From assembly GCF_002208135.1 (NCBI RefSeq), contig NZ_CP021646.1:1843501-1907500 (forward strand): 64,000 bases of DNA, written 5' to 3'. The notes under the pieces are model-generated. The model did not search any database. It saw nothing but the letters and a program-made list of their open reading frames with translations, and was not told the origin of the DNA. Shown here piece by piece: positions 8,544-17,923 of the stretch; within the stretch, counting starts at the first letter, position 1, and the number at the start of each line of letters is the position of its first letter. This DNA comes from Pseudoalteromonas piscicida (lineage in GTDB: Bacteria > Pseudomonadota > Gammaproteobacteria > Enterobacterales > Alteromonadaceae). A program made the position numbers and the translations under genes.

Positions 8544-9392
8544 TCAATTAGCGGCGTTACTAGGTAGCATCACCATCCACGCCACACCGAATTTATCAAC
8601 GACTTGACCATAAAGGGGGGACCAAAATGTTTCTTGTAATGGCATTCTGACCGTGCCACCATCGGCTAGAGCATTGAATGCACGGTGAGCTTCTTGTTCA
8701 GAATCAATTGTTATAGACAGGCTAAATCCTGCAAACGAAGCATCATCACCACAGCCGTCAGATGCAAAAATCTTCATATCGCCAATACTAAACTCACAGT
8801 GCATTACTTTATCTGAAAAGTTTTCTGGTATCGCACCATCTGGGATAGGATCTGGACTTTCGTTAAAGCGCATAAGTAGACCGACTTTGGCATATAGATG
8901 CTGTTGATAGTATTCAAGTGCCTCTTCGGTACGCCCTGCAAAAAACAAATAATTGCAAACATTCGCAGTTTGCATCGCAATCTTTTGTCTTAATTGTTCT
9001 TCGTCTGCGAGGATTTCGCCGCAGGGATCAATATCTGCAAAGTCAGCCATTTCATAAAACGGTCGAACTTCAATATCTGATTCCTCATTCATGGGATTAG
9101 GGCAGCGCTTAACCCATTCTAGCGCCTCTTCCATCGATGTTACTTCCCAAACCCAATAACCCGCAATTAACTCATTAGTCTCTGCAAAAGGCCCTTTAGT
9201 TACAATCCGCTCTTCGCCTTTAAAACGAACGCGAACTCCCTCTTTACTCGGCTTTAAACCATCACCAGAAGTCATAATTCCAGCATCAACTAATGCATTA
9301 TTGAATTCCCCCATCGCAGCCATTAATTCCGCGGTTGGTAACTCCCCTGCTTCAGACCCTTCACTTGCTTTTACAATCACCATTACTTTCAT
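8544..9392 (-). CDS. YCII-PhnB-like (VOC) two-domain fusion protein
   Basis: A 282-residue protein. Residues 1 to about 120 form a YCII domain with the KGPFAETNELIAGYWVWEV signature. From about residue 135 to the end there is a PhnB/glyoxalase-like VOC domain (NYLFFAGRTEEALEYYQQHL, KVMHCEFSIGDMKIFASDG, WSPLYGQVVDKFGVAWMV). An upstream extension is possible, but the ATG at 9392 has AGGAGA before it and gives MKVMVIVKASEG, a normal YCII start. The fusion of two domains usually encoded separately beside ECF42 sigma factors supports shared function; no enzymatic activity has been assigned. Confidence 0.85.
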   Translation of the reverse strand: MKVMVIVKASEGSEAGELPTAELMAAMGEFNNALVDAGIMTSGDGLKPSKEGVRVRFKGEERIVTKGPFAETNELIAGYWVWEVTSMEEALEWVKRCPNPMNEESDIEVRPFYEMADFADIDPCGEILADEEQLRQKIAMQTANVCNYLFFAGRTEEALEYYQQHLYAKVGLLMRFNESPDPIPDGAIPENFSDKVMHCEFSIGDMKIFASDGCGDDASFAGFSLSITIDSEQEAHRAFNALADGGTVRMPLQETFWSPLYGQVVDKFGVAWMVMLPSNAAN

Positions 9393-9529
9393 CGTCAATT
9401 CTCCTGTTGTCTTTCGTAAATAGAGCTGAATAACCAAAGATCACCTGCGGTTTTGATAAATAAAGTGCTCTATACACTCTAGTCGAATGCATTCTCTAGA
9501 GATCGACAAAGTAAGGAAAATTTTCTTAA

Positions 9530-10804
9530 TTAATTTTCACCGAGCTTGAGAAGCTTTTGTTTGAGAACCCTTTGCTCTGGTAATTGCGTAGTTAAATTAA
9601 GAGCCGTTTTAAATGCATTAATCGCACTTGCGGTTCTGCCAGCACGAGATAATAGTTCGCCATAAGCCGCATGAGCCAAGTGATACCTTTGCATTTCTTT
9701 GTGTTCTAGTAGCCGCTCTATAATGGTAATACCCGCATCTGGTCCCTCTTTCATAGCGATTGCGACCGCTTGGTTGAGCTCAATAACAGGAGACGGGCTC
9801 ACTTGGTGTAGCTGAGTATATAACTCGACAATCTGTGACCAATCTGTCGCCGCGGCGGTTGTCGCAACTGCATGAGTCGCAGAGATAGCCGCTTGAATGG
9901 TGTAAAAGCCATATTCACCGGCGCGCATTATTTCAGCGACCAACTGCGTACCTTCTGCAATCATACCTTTACTCCAAAGGCTTCGGTCTTGATCTTCCAG
10001 TAAAATAATGTCGCCACAGGCATTGGTGCGCGCCGCCTTTCTTGCATCATTCAGGAGCATCAAGGCGAGTAACCCCGCCACTTCTGGATCTGGCGTTAGA
10101 GAATAAAGTAAACGAGTTAAGCGGATGGCCTCCGAAGTCAGCTCACTGCGTATTGCAAGTTCGCCTTGTGTTGCTGAATATCCTTCATTAAAGACCAGAT
10201 AGATAACTGTCAGCACCGCATCAAGTCGGTTGTTAAAGTCAGTATCGTCTGGCAGCTCGAACGGTATACGGGCATCACGGATCTTCGCTTTGCCGCGCAC
10301 AATTCGTTGTGCCATTGTTGTGTTAGACACCAAAAATGCACTGGCAATTTCTTCTGTTGTCAGTCCACAGACCTCCCGCAGAGTAAGCGCAACTTGTACT
10401 TTTGGATCAATAGCCGGATGGCAGCAAGTAAAAATTAATCGCAATTGGTCGTCTTCAATTGCATTGGCGTTTTGCTCTTGAGCGTGGCCTGCGATGTCAG
10501 AAATCTCATCCATTTCAGTAGCAGCAACTTCTAGCTTTTCTCTTTGACGTTGCTGTTTACGTATTGCATCAATGGCTTTAAAGCGACCAGTAGAAATTAA
10601 CCAAGGGACTGGGTTTTCTGGCATACCTTGAGTAGGCCAGTGTTTTAACGCCATATTAAACGCGTCTTGCAATGCTTCTTCCGCTAACTCAAAGTCACCT
10701 AGAAGGCGGATCAGTGTAGCGTAAATTTTCCGGCTTTCTTGCTTGTACAGCACTTCTATAGACTTACGAATAGCATTGCTATCGCAAGCAAGTTGATTGC
10801 TCAC
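9530..10804 (-). CDS. ECF42-like RNA polymerase sigma factor with C-terminal extension
   Basis: A 424-residue extracytoplasmic-function-type sigma factor. Region 2 (about residues 15-85) includes LLGDFELAEEALQDAFNMAL and NPVPWLISTGRFKAIDAIRK. Region 4 (about 125-180) has LTLREVCGLTTEEIASAFLV with an HTH. About 240 further residues follow, with helical TPR-like repeats (HAAYGELLSRAGRTASAINAF), the hallmark of the ECF42 group, which has no anti-sigma factor and is found beside DGPF genes. Two adjacent GTG codons (10807, 10804) could start it; the second is better spaced from AAGGA. It is presumed to activate the YCII/DUF1428 genes downstream. Confidence 0.88.
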   Translation of the reverse strand: MSNQLACDSNAIRKSIEVLYKQESRKIYATLIRLLGDFELAEEALQDAFNMALKHWPTQGMPENPVPWLISTGRFKAIDAIRKQQRQREKLEVAATEMDEISDIAGHAQEQNANAIEDDQLRLIFTCCHPAIDPKVQVALTLREVCGLTTEEIASAFLVSNTTMAQRIVRGKAKIRDARIPFELPDDTDFNNRLDAVLTVIYLVFNEGYSATQGELAIRSELTSEAIRLTRLLYSLTPDPEVAGLLALMLLNDARKAARTNACGDIILLEDQDRSLWSKGMIAEGTQLVAEIMRAGEYGFYTIQAAISATHAVATTAAATDWSQIVELYTQLHQVSPSPVIELNQAVAIAMKEGPDAGITIIERLLEHKEMQRYHLAHAAYGELLSRAGRTASAINAFKTALNLTTQLPEQRVLKQKLLKLGEN

Positions 10805-10948
10805 CACTTTCCTTCGTCAGCTAGGTTATAGCCATTTGAATTGGTATAGTCACTATTTCATAAATCAGCAAGCGCCTCAACTTGACGCCATCAACTCTGA
10901 AAGGCTCAGCAGATTAGTTTTAGCCTGGGCAGATCCACCTTCTTTTTC

Positions 10949-11422
10949 CTATACTCTACGCGCTATGCAATTAAAGCAACCGGGGTTTGCATTGTGAATA
11001 TGCACATATTCGATTTTATGGTCGTCAAATATGGTATGGAGGAAGTCTTTAATTTCCATTCCTTTTACGATTTGCGCCTCTATCATTACACCTACGCTGT
11101 CGTAGGCCCTGATGGACAGTAATCTGGTTTGCAAGATTTCTGGCACTTCATTTACTTTAGGCTCTGCCAGTAAAGCATGTTCCCTCACAAAGATAGGCCC
11201 AGAAGAGCGATATGGCGATAAAGTAGTATGGTGCTGATAATGTACTAACAACACCACCTCCCCTATTTCTGCTTCTTGTAGGGAAACGCGACAAGGATAG
11301 CCAGGTTTAGCGTCAACGACGAGCCTCTTGGCATGTAATGCCGCTAGTTCTTCATCGCTTAAAGAAAATAAATGCTTAAATTGTTTGTAGTCAATCGCGT
11401 TAATTTGAAATTGTGTTGTCAT
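10949..11422 (-). CDS. DUF1203 domain-containing protein
   Basis: A 157-residue protein resembling DUF1203: a central GYPCRVSLQEAEIGEVVLLVHY, the segment SGPIFVREHA, and the C-terminal cysteine pair NANPGCFNCIARRV. The start at 11422 has AGGAG eight bases upstream; the longer frame lacks a better site. The conserved cysteines and compact size suggest a redox or metal-related cytosolic role, but function is unknown. It is in the same direction as the ECF gene, 142 bases upstream, and may be an independent unit. Confidence 0.75.
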   Translation of the reverse strand: MTTQFQINAIDYKQFKHLFSLSDEELAALHAKRLVVDAKPGYPCRVSLQEAEIGEVVLLVHYQHHTTLSPYRSSGPIFVREHALLAEPKVNEVPEILQTRLLSIRAYDSVGVMIEAQIVKGMEIKDFLHTIFDDHKIEYVHIHNANPGCFNCIARRV

Positions 11423-11509
11423 GTTTACCACTCCTGCTTTCACTATAATTAGTGTAAAGAGCTGGCGGTTAATGACTGGCCAGAAGTGGTACTAACACCT
11501 AACCAACAC

Positions 11510-13336
11510 CTAAGTGTTAACAACAAATGTTTTGGGGTTTTTGGGAAAGAAAAAGTCAGGCTGGCGGTCACGTAAAGCAAACTCACGTGTATTTTTATAG
11601 GGTAGCTTCATAAAACCTGCTACGCCATAATCTTGAATACTCACCGCGTATTGCATGATCCGAGTCAGTAGCGCCTTAAATTGCGCTTCTTTATTAGCAT
11701 CAAGTAGCCGGTAGTAATAGTGGATTTTCATCCTATCTTGTAACGATTCAAAAATGATGCAACCTGTATGATGGATTTGGTTTAACTCGAACACACATTG
11801 AATTATCTGTCTTGGCAGCTGCAGCTGCTCGTCTGGATCTTTGCCGTCTTCAAAGTATGAATGCGGACGTGTAATTTCATTACTCGAAATATCGCTAACG
11901 CTAAATTCTAGTTCTGGCAGATGGTCAAATTGGAATGCACCGGTGCCGTCACGAGTCAATTGAATAGTTTGCCGCGCGTCGAACAAACAGCATTTAAACA
12001 AACCTTTTTGTTTGATCCCCTGCGCAATCATTACGGTGGCGTTCAACGCGTCTTTAAATGCAAGACTCAATGTTTCATCGTGTAAAATAAGACTCGACTC
12101 AACAAATACCTGCGCGTCTTTCCAGTGAAAACTGAGACCACCAACGACTGGGTATTTTGCCAGTCTGCTGATTGAGGCCAAAAAGGCTTTCTCGGTATCG
12201 CCGGTATCAAACAAAAACTCTTTATAATATCTATCTAATTGCGCGTCGTTTACGTCTCTTAGATTGTGTTTATCGTCAGCACGACGCAAAAACTGCTTGC
12301 GTGAGCTGTAGACGACCGTTTCAGGCTTAACTGTGGTTTCGTAGGTCCAAAAAGGAATACGGGATTTTTTCTCTGACTGTGTTAAATCAGGTAAATACAT
12401 TTTTGCCATTGCTGGCATATTACGAACAAAGTAATCCCCTGCACTATCCCTCGTTGCTTTGTCTTTGCTAAGCATGCCATCTAGCACCTGCGCAAATACT
12501 TTTGGCAGCCCCAAAGCGCTAGCAGGAATGACCTGAGCGCCAAAGCGACATGATTGTGCACTAGCCAGTGCATAAATCGTCGATGCAACGCCTTGTTCAT
12601 CGAAACGAGGAGAAGATTGTGCACCCGACATTTGCTCATCGCCAATAAAATACACATCCCCCATCCGAGCGTTGGTCGTACTTACATCAGATGACATCAA
12701 GTCCATGATATTGCTGGCGATGGGTTCACCATGCACGTCCACCTGAGCATAGACAGAGCTTCCCCAATCAACCAAAGAGAAACCATCGGAAGCTTCATCC
12801 CAAACGATATTGGATGGCTTAATATCTCCATGAACGATAGGCTGAGGAGACATGCCATTGCGACGCTCGCGTAAATCAACCAACACATTTCTGAGTTTTA
12901 ACGCGAGGCTTACCAACTCATGCGCTTTAAAACGGCCCTTTTTGAGTGAGATCTTTTCTAAATCTTCACCAGGAGCACGCTCCATCATTAAAATGCCTTG
13001 CTTTTTTACTCGCTCGAAGGCATAGAAGTTTGGCACCATCGGGTTATCAATTTGCGACAACATATAGCCTTCATCTTCAAGCCTATCACGCACACTTTGG
13101 GCAAGCGTGATCCGGGAAAATTTAAACACCCAGTCTTTCCCCATATCACTTGTACCAGCAAATACGAAGCCAAATGCACCGGAGCCAATTACCTCAACAT
13201 GTTTATAGCCAAGTTGACTCAATTGCTTTTTGCAGATATTCAGCCATTGACGGTGCTTTTTTGCATCATGATGAGACAGTAAGTAGATGGACTGCTGTTC
13301 GTTGATATAGAAGTGTTGGATGGATTTTTCAGACAT
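11510..13336 (-). CDS. Atypical Ser/Thr protein kinase with a large unknown C-terminal region
   Basis: A 608-residue protein. A eukaryotic-like kinase domain spans about residues 40-310: glycine loop GSGAFGFVFAG (51-61), candidate ATP lysine K72 in VFKF, catalytic loop HGDIKPSN (H169, D171; HGD instead of HRD) and metal loop DWG (190-192, instead of DFG). About 300 residues follow with no recognised domain and no transmembrane helix, so it is likely cytosolic. The ATG at 13336 is chosen because upstream codons overlap the glnS terminator; its ribosome site is weak. It follows glnS with a terminator between them. The phosphorylation target is unknown. Confidence 0.75.
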   Translation of the reverse strand: MSEKSIQHFYINEQQSIYLLSHHDAKKHRQWLNICKKQLSQLGYKHVEVIGSGAFGFVFAGTSDMGKDWVFKFSRITLAQSVRDRLEDEGYMLSQIDNPMVPNFYAFERVKKQGILMMERAPGEDLEKISLKKGRFKAHELVSLALKLRNVLVDLRERRNGMSPQPIVHGDIKPSNIVWDEASDGFSLVDWGSSVYAQVDVHGEPIASNIMDLMSSDVSTTNARMGDVYFIGDEQMSGAQSSPRFDEQGVASTIYALASAQSCRFGAQVIPASALGLPKVFAQVLDGMLSKDKATRDSAGDYFVRNMPAMAKMYLPDLTQSEKKSRIPFWTYETTVKPETVVYSSRKQFLRRADDKHNLRDVNDAQLDRYYKEFLFDTGDTEKAFLASISRLAKYPVVGGLSFHWKDAQVFVESSLILHDETLSLAFKDALNATVMIAQGIKQKGLFKCCLFDARQTIQLTRDGTGAFQFDHLPELEFSVSDISSNEITRPHSYFEDGKDPDEQLQLPRQIIQCVFELNQIHHTGCIIFESLQDRMKIHYYYRLLDANKEAQFKALLTRIMQYAVSIQDYGVAGFMKLPYKNTREFALRDRQPDFFFPKNPKTFVVNT

Positions 13337-13356
13337 AATTGTACGTAGAAAAAGCA

Positions 13357-13384
13357 ATAAAAAAGGTCGACATTAGCCGACCTC
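13357..13384 (-). terminator. Intrinsic terminator of glnS
   Basis: On the minus strand, AGGTCG and CGACCT form a 6-bp stem with an 8-base loop, followed by T6. It lies 9 bases beyond the glnS stop and just before the kinase start, so the kinase probably depends on read-through or its own start. Confidence 0.7.
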
Positions 13385-13392
13385 ATTCAGTA

Positions 13393-15057
13393 TTAACCTT
13401 GCTGTTCTATCTTAGCCCACGAATCACGTAGACCAACAGTTTGGTTAAACATTAGCGCTTCTGACTTGTTATCACGACAGAAGTAACCTAAACGCTCAAA
13501 CTGATAACCTTGCTCAGGCTTAGCGTTTGCAAGCGCTGGCTCAAGTTTGGCATTTGCAATGGTTACCAAAGAGTCTGGGTTTAATACTTCCGTGAAATCT
13601 TCAGCCGCCGCTGGGTTTGGTACAGTAAATAGGCGGTCATACTGACGCACCGGCGCTTTAATACAATGTGAAGCAGATACCCAATGAATTACGCCTTTCA
13701 CCTTGCGGCCATCTTCTGGGTTTTTACCCAAAGTATCAGGGTCGTAACTACAGTAGATTGTCGTAATATTACCGTTTTCGTCTTCTTCAATACGCTCAGC
13801 TTTAATCACATAAGCATTACGAAGACGCACTTCTTTACCTAGCACCAAACGCTTGAACTTTTTGTTCGCTTCTACGCGAAAATCTTCTTGTTCAATGTAG
13901 ACTTCGCGCGTAAACGGTAGCTCACGCTCGCCCATGTCTAACGTTGGGTGATTAGGCGCTTGTAGCATTTCAACTTTATCTGCATCAAAGTTTTCAATGA
14001 CTAGCTTAACCGGGTCAAGTACCGCCATTGCACGTGGTGCATTTTCGTTTAGGTCGTCACGGATACACGCTTCAAGCATCCCCATTTCAACCATGTTGTC
14101 CATTTTGGTTACGCCAATGCGCTTACAAAATTCGCGGATTGCAGCTGGTGTATAACCACGACGACGAAGGCCTGCAATTGTCGGCATGCGCGGGTCATCC
14201 CACCCTTCAACATGGTTATTAACAACCAAGTCGTTGAGCTTACGCTTCGACATCACCGTGTATTCAAGATTTAAACGAGAAAACTCGATTTGCTGTGGAT
14301 GACACTCGATGCTGATGTTATCCAGCACCCAGTCATACAAACGGCGGTTATCTTGGAACTCCAGTGTACAAAGTGAATGCGTGATCCCTTCAAGCGCATC
14401 GGAAATACAATGCGTAAAGTCATACATTGGATAGATGCACCACTTATCACCTGTTTGGTGGTGGTGCGCAAAACGTACACGATAAATAATAGGGTCCCGA
14501 AGCACCATAAATGAACTTGCCATATCAATCTTAGCGCGAAGTACACATTCTCCTTCTTTGAACTCACCATTTCTCATTTTTTCGAATAAGGCTAAGTTCT
14601 CTTCAGGTGAAGTGTCACGATAAGGGCTATTTTTGCCAGGCTCAGTCAACGTACCACGATATTCACGCGCCTGCTCCGGCGACAAGAAGCAAACGTACGC
14701 TTTACCATTTTCGATTAGCTCAACCGCGTAGCTATAGAGCTTGTCAAAGTAGTTTGATGAATAGCAAATTTCGCCATCCCATTCGAAACCTAGCCAGTGT
14801 ACGTCTTCTTGGATCGATTTAACGTAGTTAATGTCTTCTTTTTCTGGGTTGGTATCATCAAAGCGTAAGTTACACTTACCTTGATAATCTTGGGCAATAC
14901 CAAAGTTTAAGCAAATTGATTTAGCATGGCCAATGTGCAAAAAGCCATTTGGCTCAGGTGGAAAACGTGTGTGCGTAGACGCATGTTTGCCACTGGCAAG
15001 ATCCGCATCAATAATGTTGCGAATAAAGTTTGATGGGCGATTTTCAGTTTCCGCCAT
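13393..15057 (-). CDS. glnS: Glutaminyl-tRNA synthetase
   Basis: Class I aminoacyl-tRNA synthetase that charges tRNA-Gln. At 554 residues it equals the E. coli enzyme. The HIGH motif is in [15 protein letters not shown] (about residue 40) and the KMSKS-equivalent is VMSKRKL (about residue 268). The substrate segment [10 protein letters not shown], the catalytic-domain [10 protein letters not shown] and the C-terminal beta-barrel anticodon-binding domain are all present. An ATG-start [12 protein letters not shown] matches the family. A terminator follows at 13357. Confidence 0.97.
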   Translation of the reverse strand: MAETENRPSNFIRNIIDADLASGKHASTHTRFPPEPNGFLHIGHAKSICLNFGIAQDYQGKCNLRFDDTNPEKEDINYVKSIQEDVHWLGFEWDGEICYSSNYFDKLYSYAVELIENGKAYVCFLSPEQAREYRGTLTEPGKNSPYRDTSPEENLALFEKMRNGEFKEGECVLRAKIDMASSFMVLRDPIIYRVRFAHHHQTGDKWCIYPMYDFTHCISDALEGITHSLCTLEFQDNRRLYDWVLDNISIECHPQQIEFSRLNLEYTVMSKRKLNDLVVNNHVEGWDDPRMPTIAGLRRRGYTPAAIREFCKRIGVTKMDNMVEMGMLEACIRDDLNENAPRAMAVLDPVKLVIENFDADKVEMLQAPNHPTLDMGERELPFTREVYIEQEDFRVEANKKFKRLVLGKEVRLRNAYVIKAERIEEDENGNITTIYCSYDPDTLGKNPEDGRKVKGVIHWVSASHCIKAPVRQYDRLFTVPNPAAAEDFTEVLNPDSLVTIANAKLEPALANAKPEQGYQFERLGYFCRDNKSEALMFNQTVGLRDSWAKIEQQG

Positions 15058-15248
15058 AGGAAATCTTTCCTCTGAATTATGCTCTTAGTTAACCTTGGCA
15101 TTATTACAAAAACTCAGCCGAACTTACAGCAATTATCTGCGCTGTATCAGGATTTATTCACTTAGTTAAATGTTCATCAGATTTTTGTGACAAATTTTGT
15201 TCTAGCGCAATATTTCCGTCACAACTTCATCCTATAGTTGCGCCATCT

Positions 15249-15271
15249 CAGTGTTTATACCACAAACACTG
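15249..15271. promoter_or_regulatory. Palindrome upstream of the DUF3083-like gene
   Basis: CAGTGTTT and AAACACTG form a perfect 8-bp inverted repeat with a 7-base spacer, 34 bases before the start codon at 15306. Without a T tract it is more likely an operator or a 5'-leader hairpin than a terminator; the binding factor is unknown. Confidence 0.35.
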
Positions 15272-15305
15272 CTTAAGTTACGTTACCGAGGAAAGGACAA
15301 AAGTA

Positions 15306-16376
15306 ATGGCTTCAATGAATTTGAATCGTGTTTATATATCAACTAAAGCTAGAAACAATCACTATATTCTTGCTGAGTTTAAACCGGATGATGCATTCTA
15401 TGCATGTTTTGACTCCAGCAACGCGTGTTACGAGCGTTTGTCTCGCCAGCTATTCGCGCTGTGTGACGAATATGAACTGCATAATGTACATGTAATCGCA
15501 AACGATAAATTGCCAGTGGTGCGTTACCACGATGAAGCCTATACCATGCAAACGGAAAAGCAGATTTTATTTTTCTATAATCCTAAGTTCCACGAAGCGC
15601 ACCAAACTTATCTCAATGACGGGTACCAAGCGCGTAAAATCCGCTTATTGTTTTTAGCCACAGGAAATGAACTGCGCGCGAATGCAGCAACCTTCCACAG
15701 CAAAGTGAAAAAGGTGCTAGATGCGCTTAAGGAAGGGTTTTCTCCGGTAGAACCTCAGTTTAGAGTGCGAGACCATCAACATTTAACCTATGACCTATTT
15801 GCCAAAGCGAAAGGCGACAAAGAGTCGTATGGCTATAAGTTGCGTGCACTTTACCCACGTTATCAAGCCAGAAACTGCACGTTACCAGAAGAATATAGCG
15901 AAATGACTTATGCGACCTTTAACATTCCAGTGTCACGTGCAATAAAAACAGAGTTCCAAAGCCAAATGCGCCCTGGTGATTACCAGCAATTCTATCGCAC
16001 AATAGAAGATGCATTTCTTTCTTCTTGCGCCGATAAACAGCTCAATATGGTAGCAATGGTAGCCGATGGCCGTCTGCCTATCGTCAGAAGCGCCAAAATC
16101 GATAAGTCCGATACTAACCGAGAGCTACAAAAACTGAGTTTTGATATCAGTTCAGGTGACAATCAAATTTACTCATTGTTTAACGAAGCAAATTTAGTGG
16201 ACACCATCCGCTTTGTCATTGTCGCCAATGACAAAGACAAAAAAGACATGGGATATGGCCGCTTTATGAATCATGTAGAAACCGCTATCAAGCGATTTGT
16301 CGCTCAACTCCCTGTTAATGTTGAAAAGCAAGACATCAACGTACGCTTCTTCCAACATATTAGTTACGACTACTAA
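15306..16376 (+). CDS. Hypothetical protein with two repeated halves (possibly DUF3083)
   Basis: A 356-residue soluble protein without signal or membrane segments. The ATG follows AGGAAAGGA. The halves resemble each other: LHNVHVIANDKLPVVR (about residue 58) matches LNMVAMVADGRLPIVR (about 247), and KIRLLFLATGN...FHSKVKKVL (about 114) matches TIRFVIVANDK...FMNHVETAI (about 301). This points to an ancient internal duplication of a domain of roughly 150 residues. I believe it belongs to the gammaproteobacterial DUF3083 family, but this is from memory of family appearance, not a search. Function unknown; monocistronic, with a weak terminator at 16393. Confidence 0.72.
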   Translation: MASMNLNRVYISTKARNNHYILAEFKPDDAFYACFDSSNACYERLSRQLFALCDEYELHNVHVIANDKLPVVRYHDEAYTMQTEKQILFFYNPKFHEAHQTYLNDGYQARKIRLLFLATGNELRANAATFHSKVKKVLDALKEGFSPVEPQFRVRDHQHLTYDLFAKAKGDKESYGYKLRALYPRYQARNCTLPEEYSEMTYATFNIPVSRAIKTEFQSQMRPGDYQQFYRTIEDAFLSSCADKQLNMVAMVADGRLPIVRSAKIDKSDTNRELQKLSFDISSGDNQIYSLFNEANLVDTIRFVIVANDKDKKDMGYGRFMNHVETAIKRFVAQLPVNVEKQDINVRFFQHISYDY

Positions 16377-16392
16377 CCATTAAATAAGATTT

Positions 16393-16430
16393 GGGCGCTT
16401 CCTAGCAAGTCATTGCGCCCTACTTCTTTA
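16393..16430 (+). terminator. Probable terminator of the DUF3083-like gene
   Basis: GGGCGC (16393-16398) pairs with GCGCCC (16415-16420), followed by a pyrimidine-rich TACTTCTTTA. It is 16 bases after the stop codon. The stem is short and the loop 16 bases, so efficiency is uncertain. Confidence 0.45.
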
Positions 16431-16487
16431 CGAGAATAATATAAGCATCAATTTAAACGACGAGATAATTAACTCTCGTAATTGAAA

Positions 16488-16895
16488 TTATAATTTTTTA
16501 TACCAAGTAAGGCCTGAATACGGTTGGCGCTGCAAGCTTTTTACCCGACTTTGCAAACTGCCGCTATGGATCTCGAGTTTGTGATGATCGGGGTCATAAA
16601 TATAGAGCGAGTCTCCTTCGCTGCTATTTTGCTGCCATAAGCCAACCCCGTTTTCCAATATCGTTTTAGAAAAAGTCGTAAAGTCTTCGGCAGCAACACT
16701 GAACGCTATATGGCTGTAATCTGAACTTGGAGATATTTCCCCTAAAGATAAGCAAAGCCATACGTCGCCAAGCATTAGATACGCCCCTTTGTCCCAAGTA
16801 ACCCAAAGCTCGAACCCTAGCAAGCCGCAGTAAAAATCAAGTGACGTGTTTAGGTTAGATACTGCTATTGTGATGTGATTTAAACCTGTAAGCAT
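16488..16895 (-). CDS. fosA: FosA-like fosfomycin glutathione transferase (VOC family)
   Basis: A 135-residue vicinal-oxygen-chelate protein, the same length as Pseudomonas FosA. The start at 16895 has GGAGG and gives MLTGLNHITIAV. Metal ligands correspond to H7, H62 (in YSHIAF) and E108 (in HKLEIH). The potassium loop SEGDS (92-96), T9 and R117 are present, supporting Mn2+-dependent addition of glutathione to fosfomycin. One active-site lysine of FosA (in WKQN) is glutamine here (LWQQN, residue 88), so activity on fosfomycin is less certain. No mobile element lies next to it, so it looks chromosomal. It is downstream of etfBA, behind a terminator. Confidence 0.82.
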   Translation of the reverse strand: MLTGLNHITIAVSNLNTSLDFYCGLLGFELWVTWDKGAYLMLGDVWLCLSLGEISPSSDYSHIAFSVAAEDFTTFSKTILENGVGLWQQNSSEGDSLYIYDPDHHKLEIHSGSLQSRVKSLQRQPYSGLTWYKKL

Positions 16896-16914
16896 TTTAC
16901 CTCCAGCTAGACAC

Positions 16915-16947
16915 GAAAAAAGCCGCGACCAAAGGTACAACGGCTTT
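16915..16947 (-). terminator. Terminator of the etfBA operon
   Basis: On the minus strand AAAGCCG pairs with CGGCTTT across a 15-base loop and runs into a T6 tract. It separates etfA from the FosA-like gene downstream. Confidence 0.75.
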
Positions 16948-16996
16948 AACAACCAGAATTATTTCTCTTGATGTAGGCTAGCTACATAAAGTAGCG

Positions 16997-17923
16997 TTAC
17001 AGTGCTTGTTCAAGCTCCGGTAACGCATCAAATAGATCCGCAACTAGACCATAATCAGCTACTTGGAAAATAGGCGCTTCTGGGTCTTTGTTGATGGCGA
17101 CAATGACCTTAGAATCCTTCATACCCGCAAGGTGTTGAATAGCGCCGCTGATCCCAACTGCAATATATAAGTTAGGTGCCACAATCTTACCGGTTTGGCC
17201 AACCTGCATATCATTAGGTACAAAGCCCGCGTCAACAGCTGCACGAGACGCACCAATAGCGGCCCCTAGTTTGTCGGCAATACCATTTAACAAGGCGAAG
17301 TTTTCACCGTTTTGCATACCACGGCCACCTGAAATAACAACCGGTGCGGCAGTTAATTCCGGACGCTCAGATTCAGTTTGTTCAATGCTCACAAACTCGC
17401 TCACTTGAGAGGCAATACTTTTCGAGTGATTCTCAATGTCGCATGCAGCTTGAGTCTCAACGGCGTCAAATGCTGATGCACGTACAGTGATAACTTTTTG
17501 TGAGTCTAGTGATTTCACAGTCGCAATCGCATTACCCGCATAAATTGGACGCTTAAAGGTATCTGCATCAATCACATCGATAATTTCCGAGATCTGTGAT
17601 TTATCGAGTAACGCCGCCACACGTGGCGCGATATTTTTACCTGTGGTAGATGCTGAAAACAAAATGTGTGAAAAATTACTAGCTAATTCAACAACGAGCT
17701 CAGATGTATTTTCTGCCAATTGGTGCTCAAATGAAGCATCGTCAACGGCTACCACCTTCTGCACACCAGCGATCTGCGCAGAGTGATTGGCAGCCTCAGC
17801 AATGTTATGGCCTACAACTAATACGGTAACGCCGCTTGCGATCTTTGTTGCAGCAGCAACCACCTTAGCGGTTTCCGGCTTTAATACGCCATTTTCGTGC
17901 TCAGCAATAACTAATACGCTCAT
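16997..17923 (-). CDS. etfA: Electron transfer flavoprotein alpha subunit
   Basis: 308-residue FAD-binding subunit of ETF, which takes electrons from acyl-CoA dehydrogenases and passes them to ETF-quinone oxidoreductase. The N-terminal domain starts [12 protein letters not shown]. The C-terminal FAD domain has [34 protein letters not shown] and the signature [17 protein letters not shown], then [11 protein letters not shown]. The start overlaps the etfB stop by four bases (ATGA), so the subunits are translationally coupled. Confidence 0.96.
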   Translation of the reverse strand: MSVLVIAEHENGVLKPETAKVVAAATKIASGVTVLVVGHNIAEAANHSAQIAGVQKVVAVDDASFEHQLAENTSELVVELASNFSHILFSASTTGKNIAPRVAALLDKSQISEIIDVIDADTFKRPIYAGNAIATVKSLDSQKVITVRASAFDAVETQAACDIENHSKSIASQVSEFVSIEQTESERPELTAAPVVISGGRGMQNGENFALLNGIADKLGAAIGASRAAVDAGFVPNDMQVGQTGKIVAPNLYIAVGISGAIQHLAGMKDSKVIVAINKDPEAPIFQVADYGLVADLFDALPELEQAL

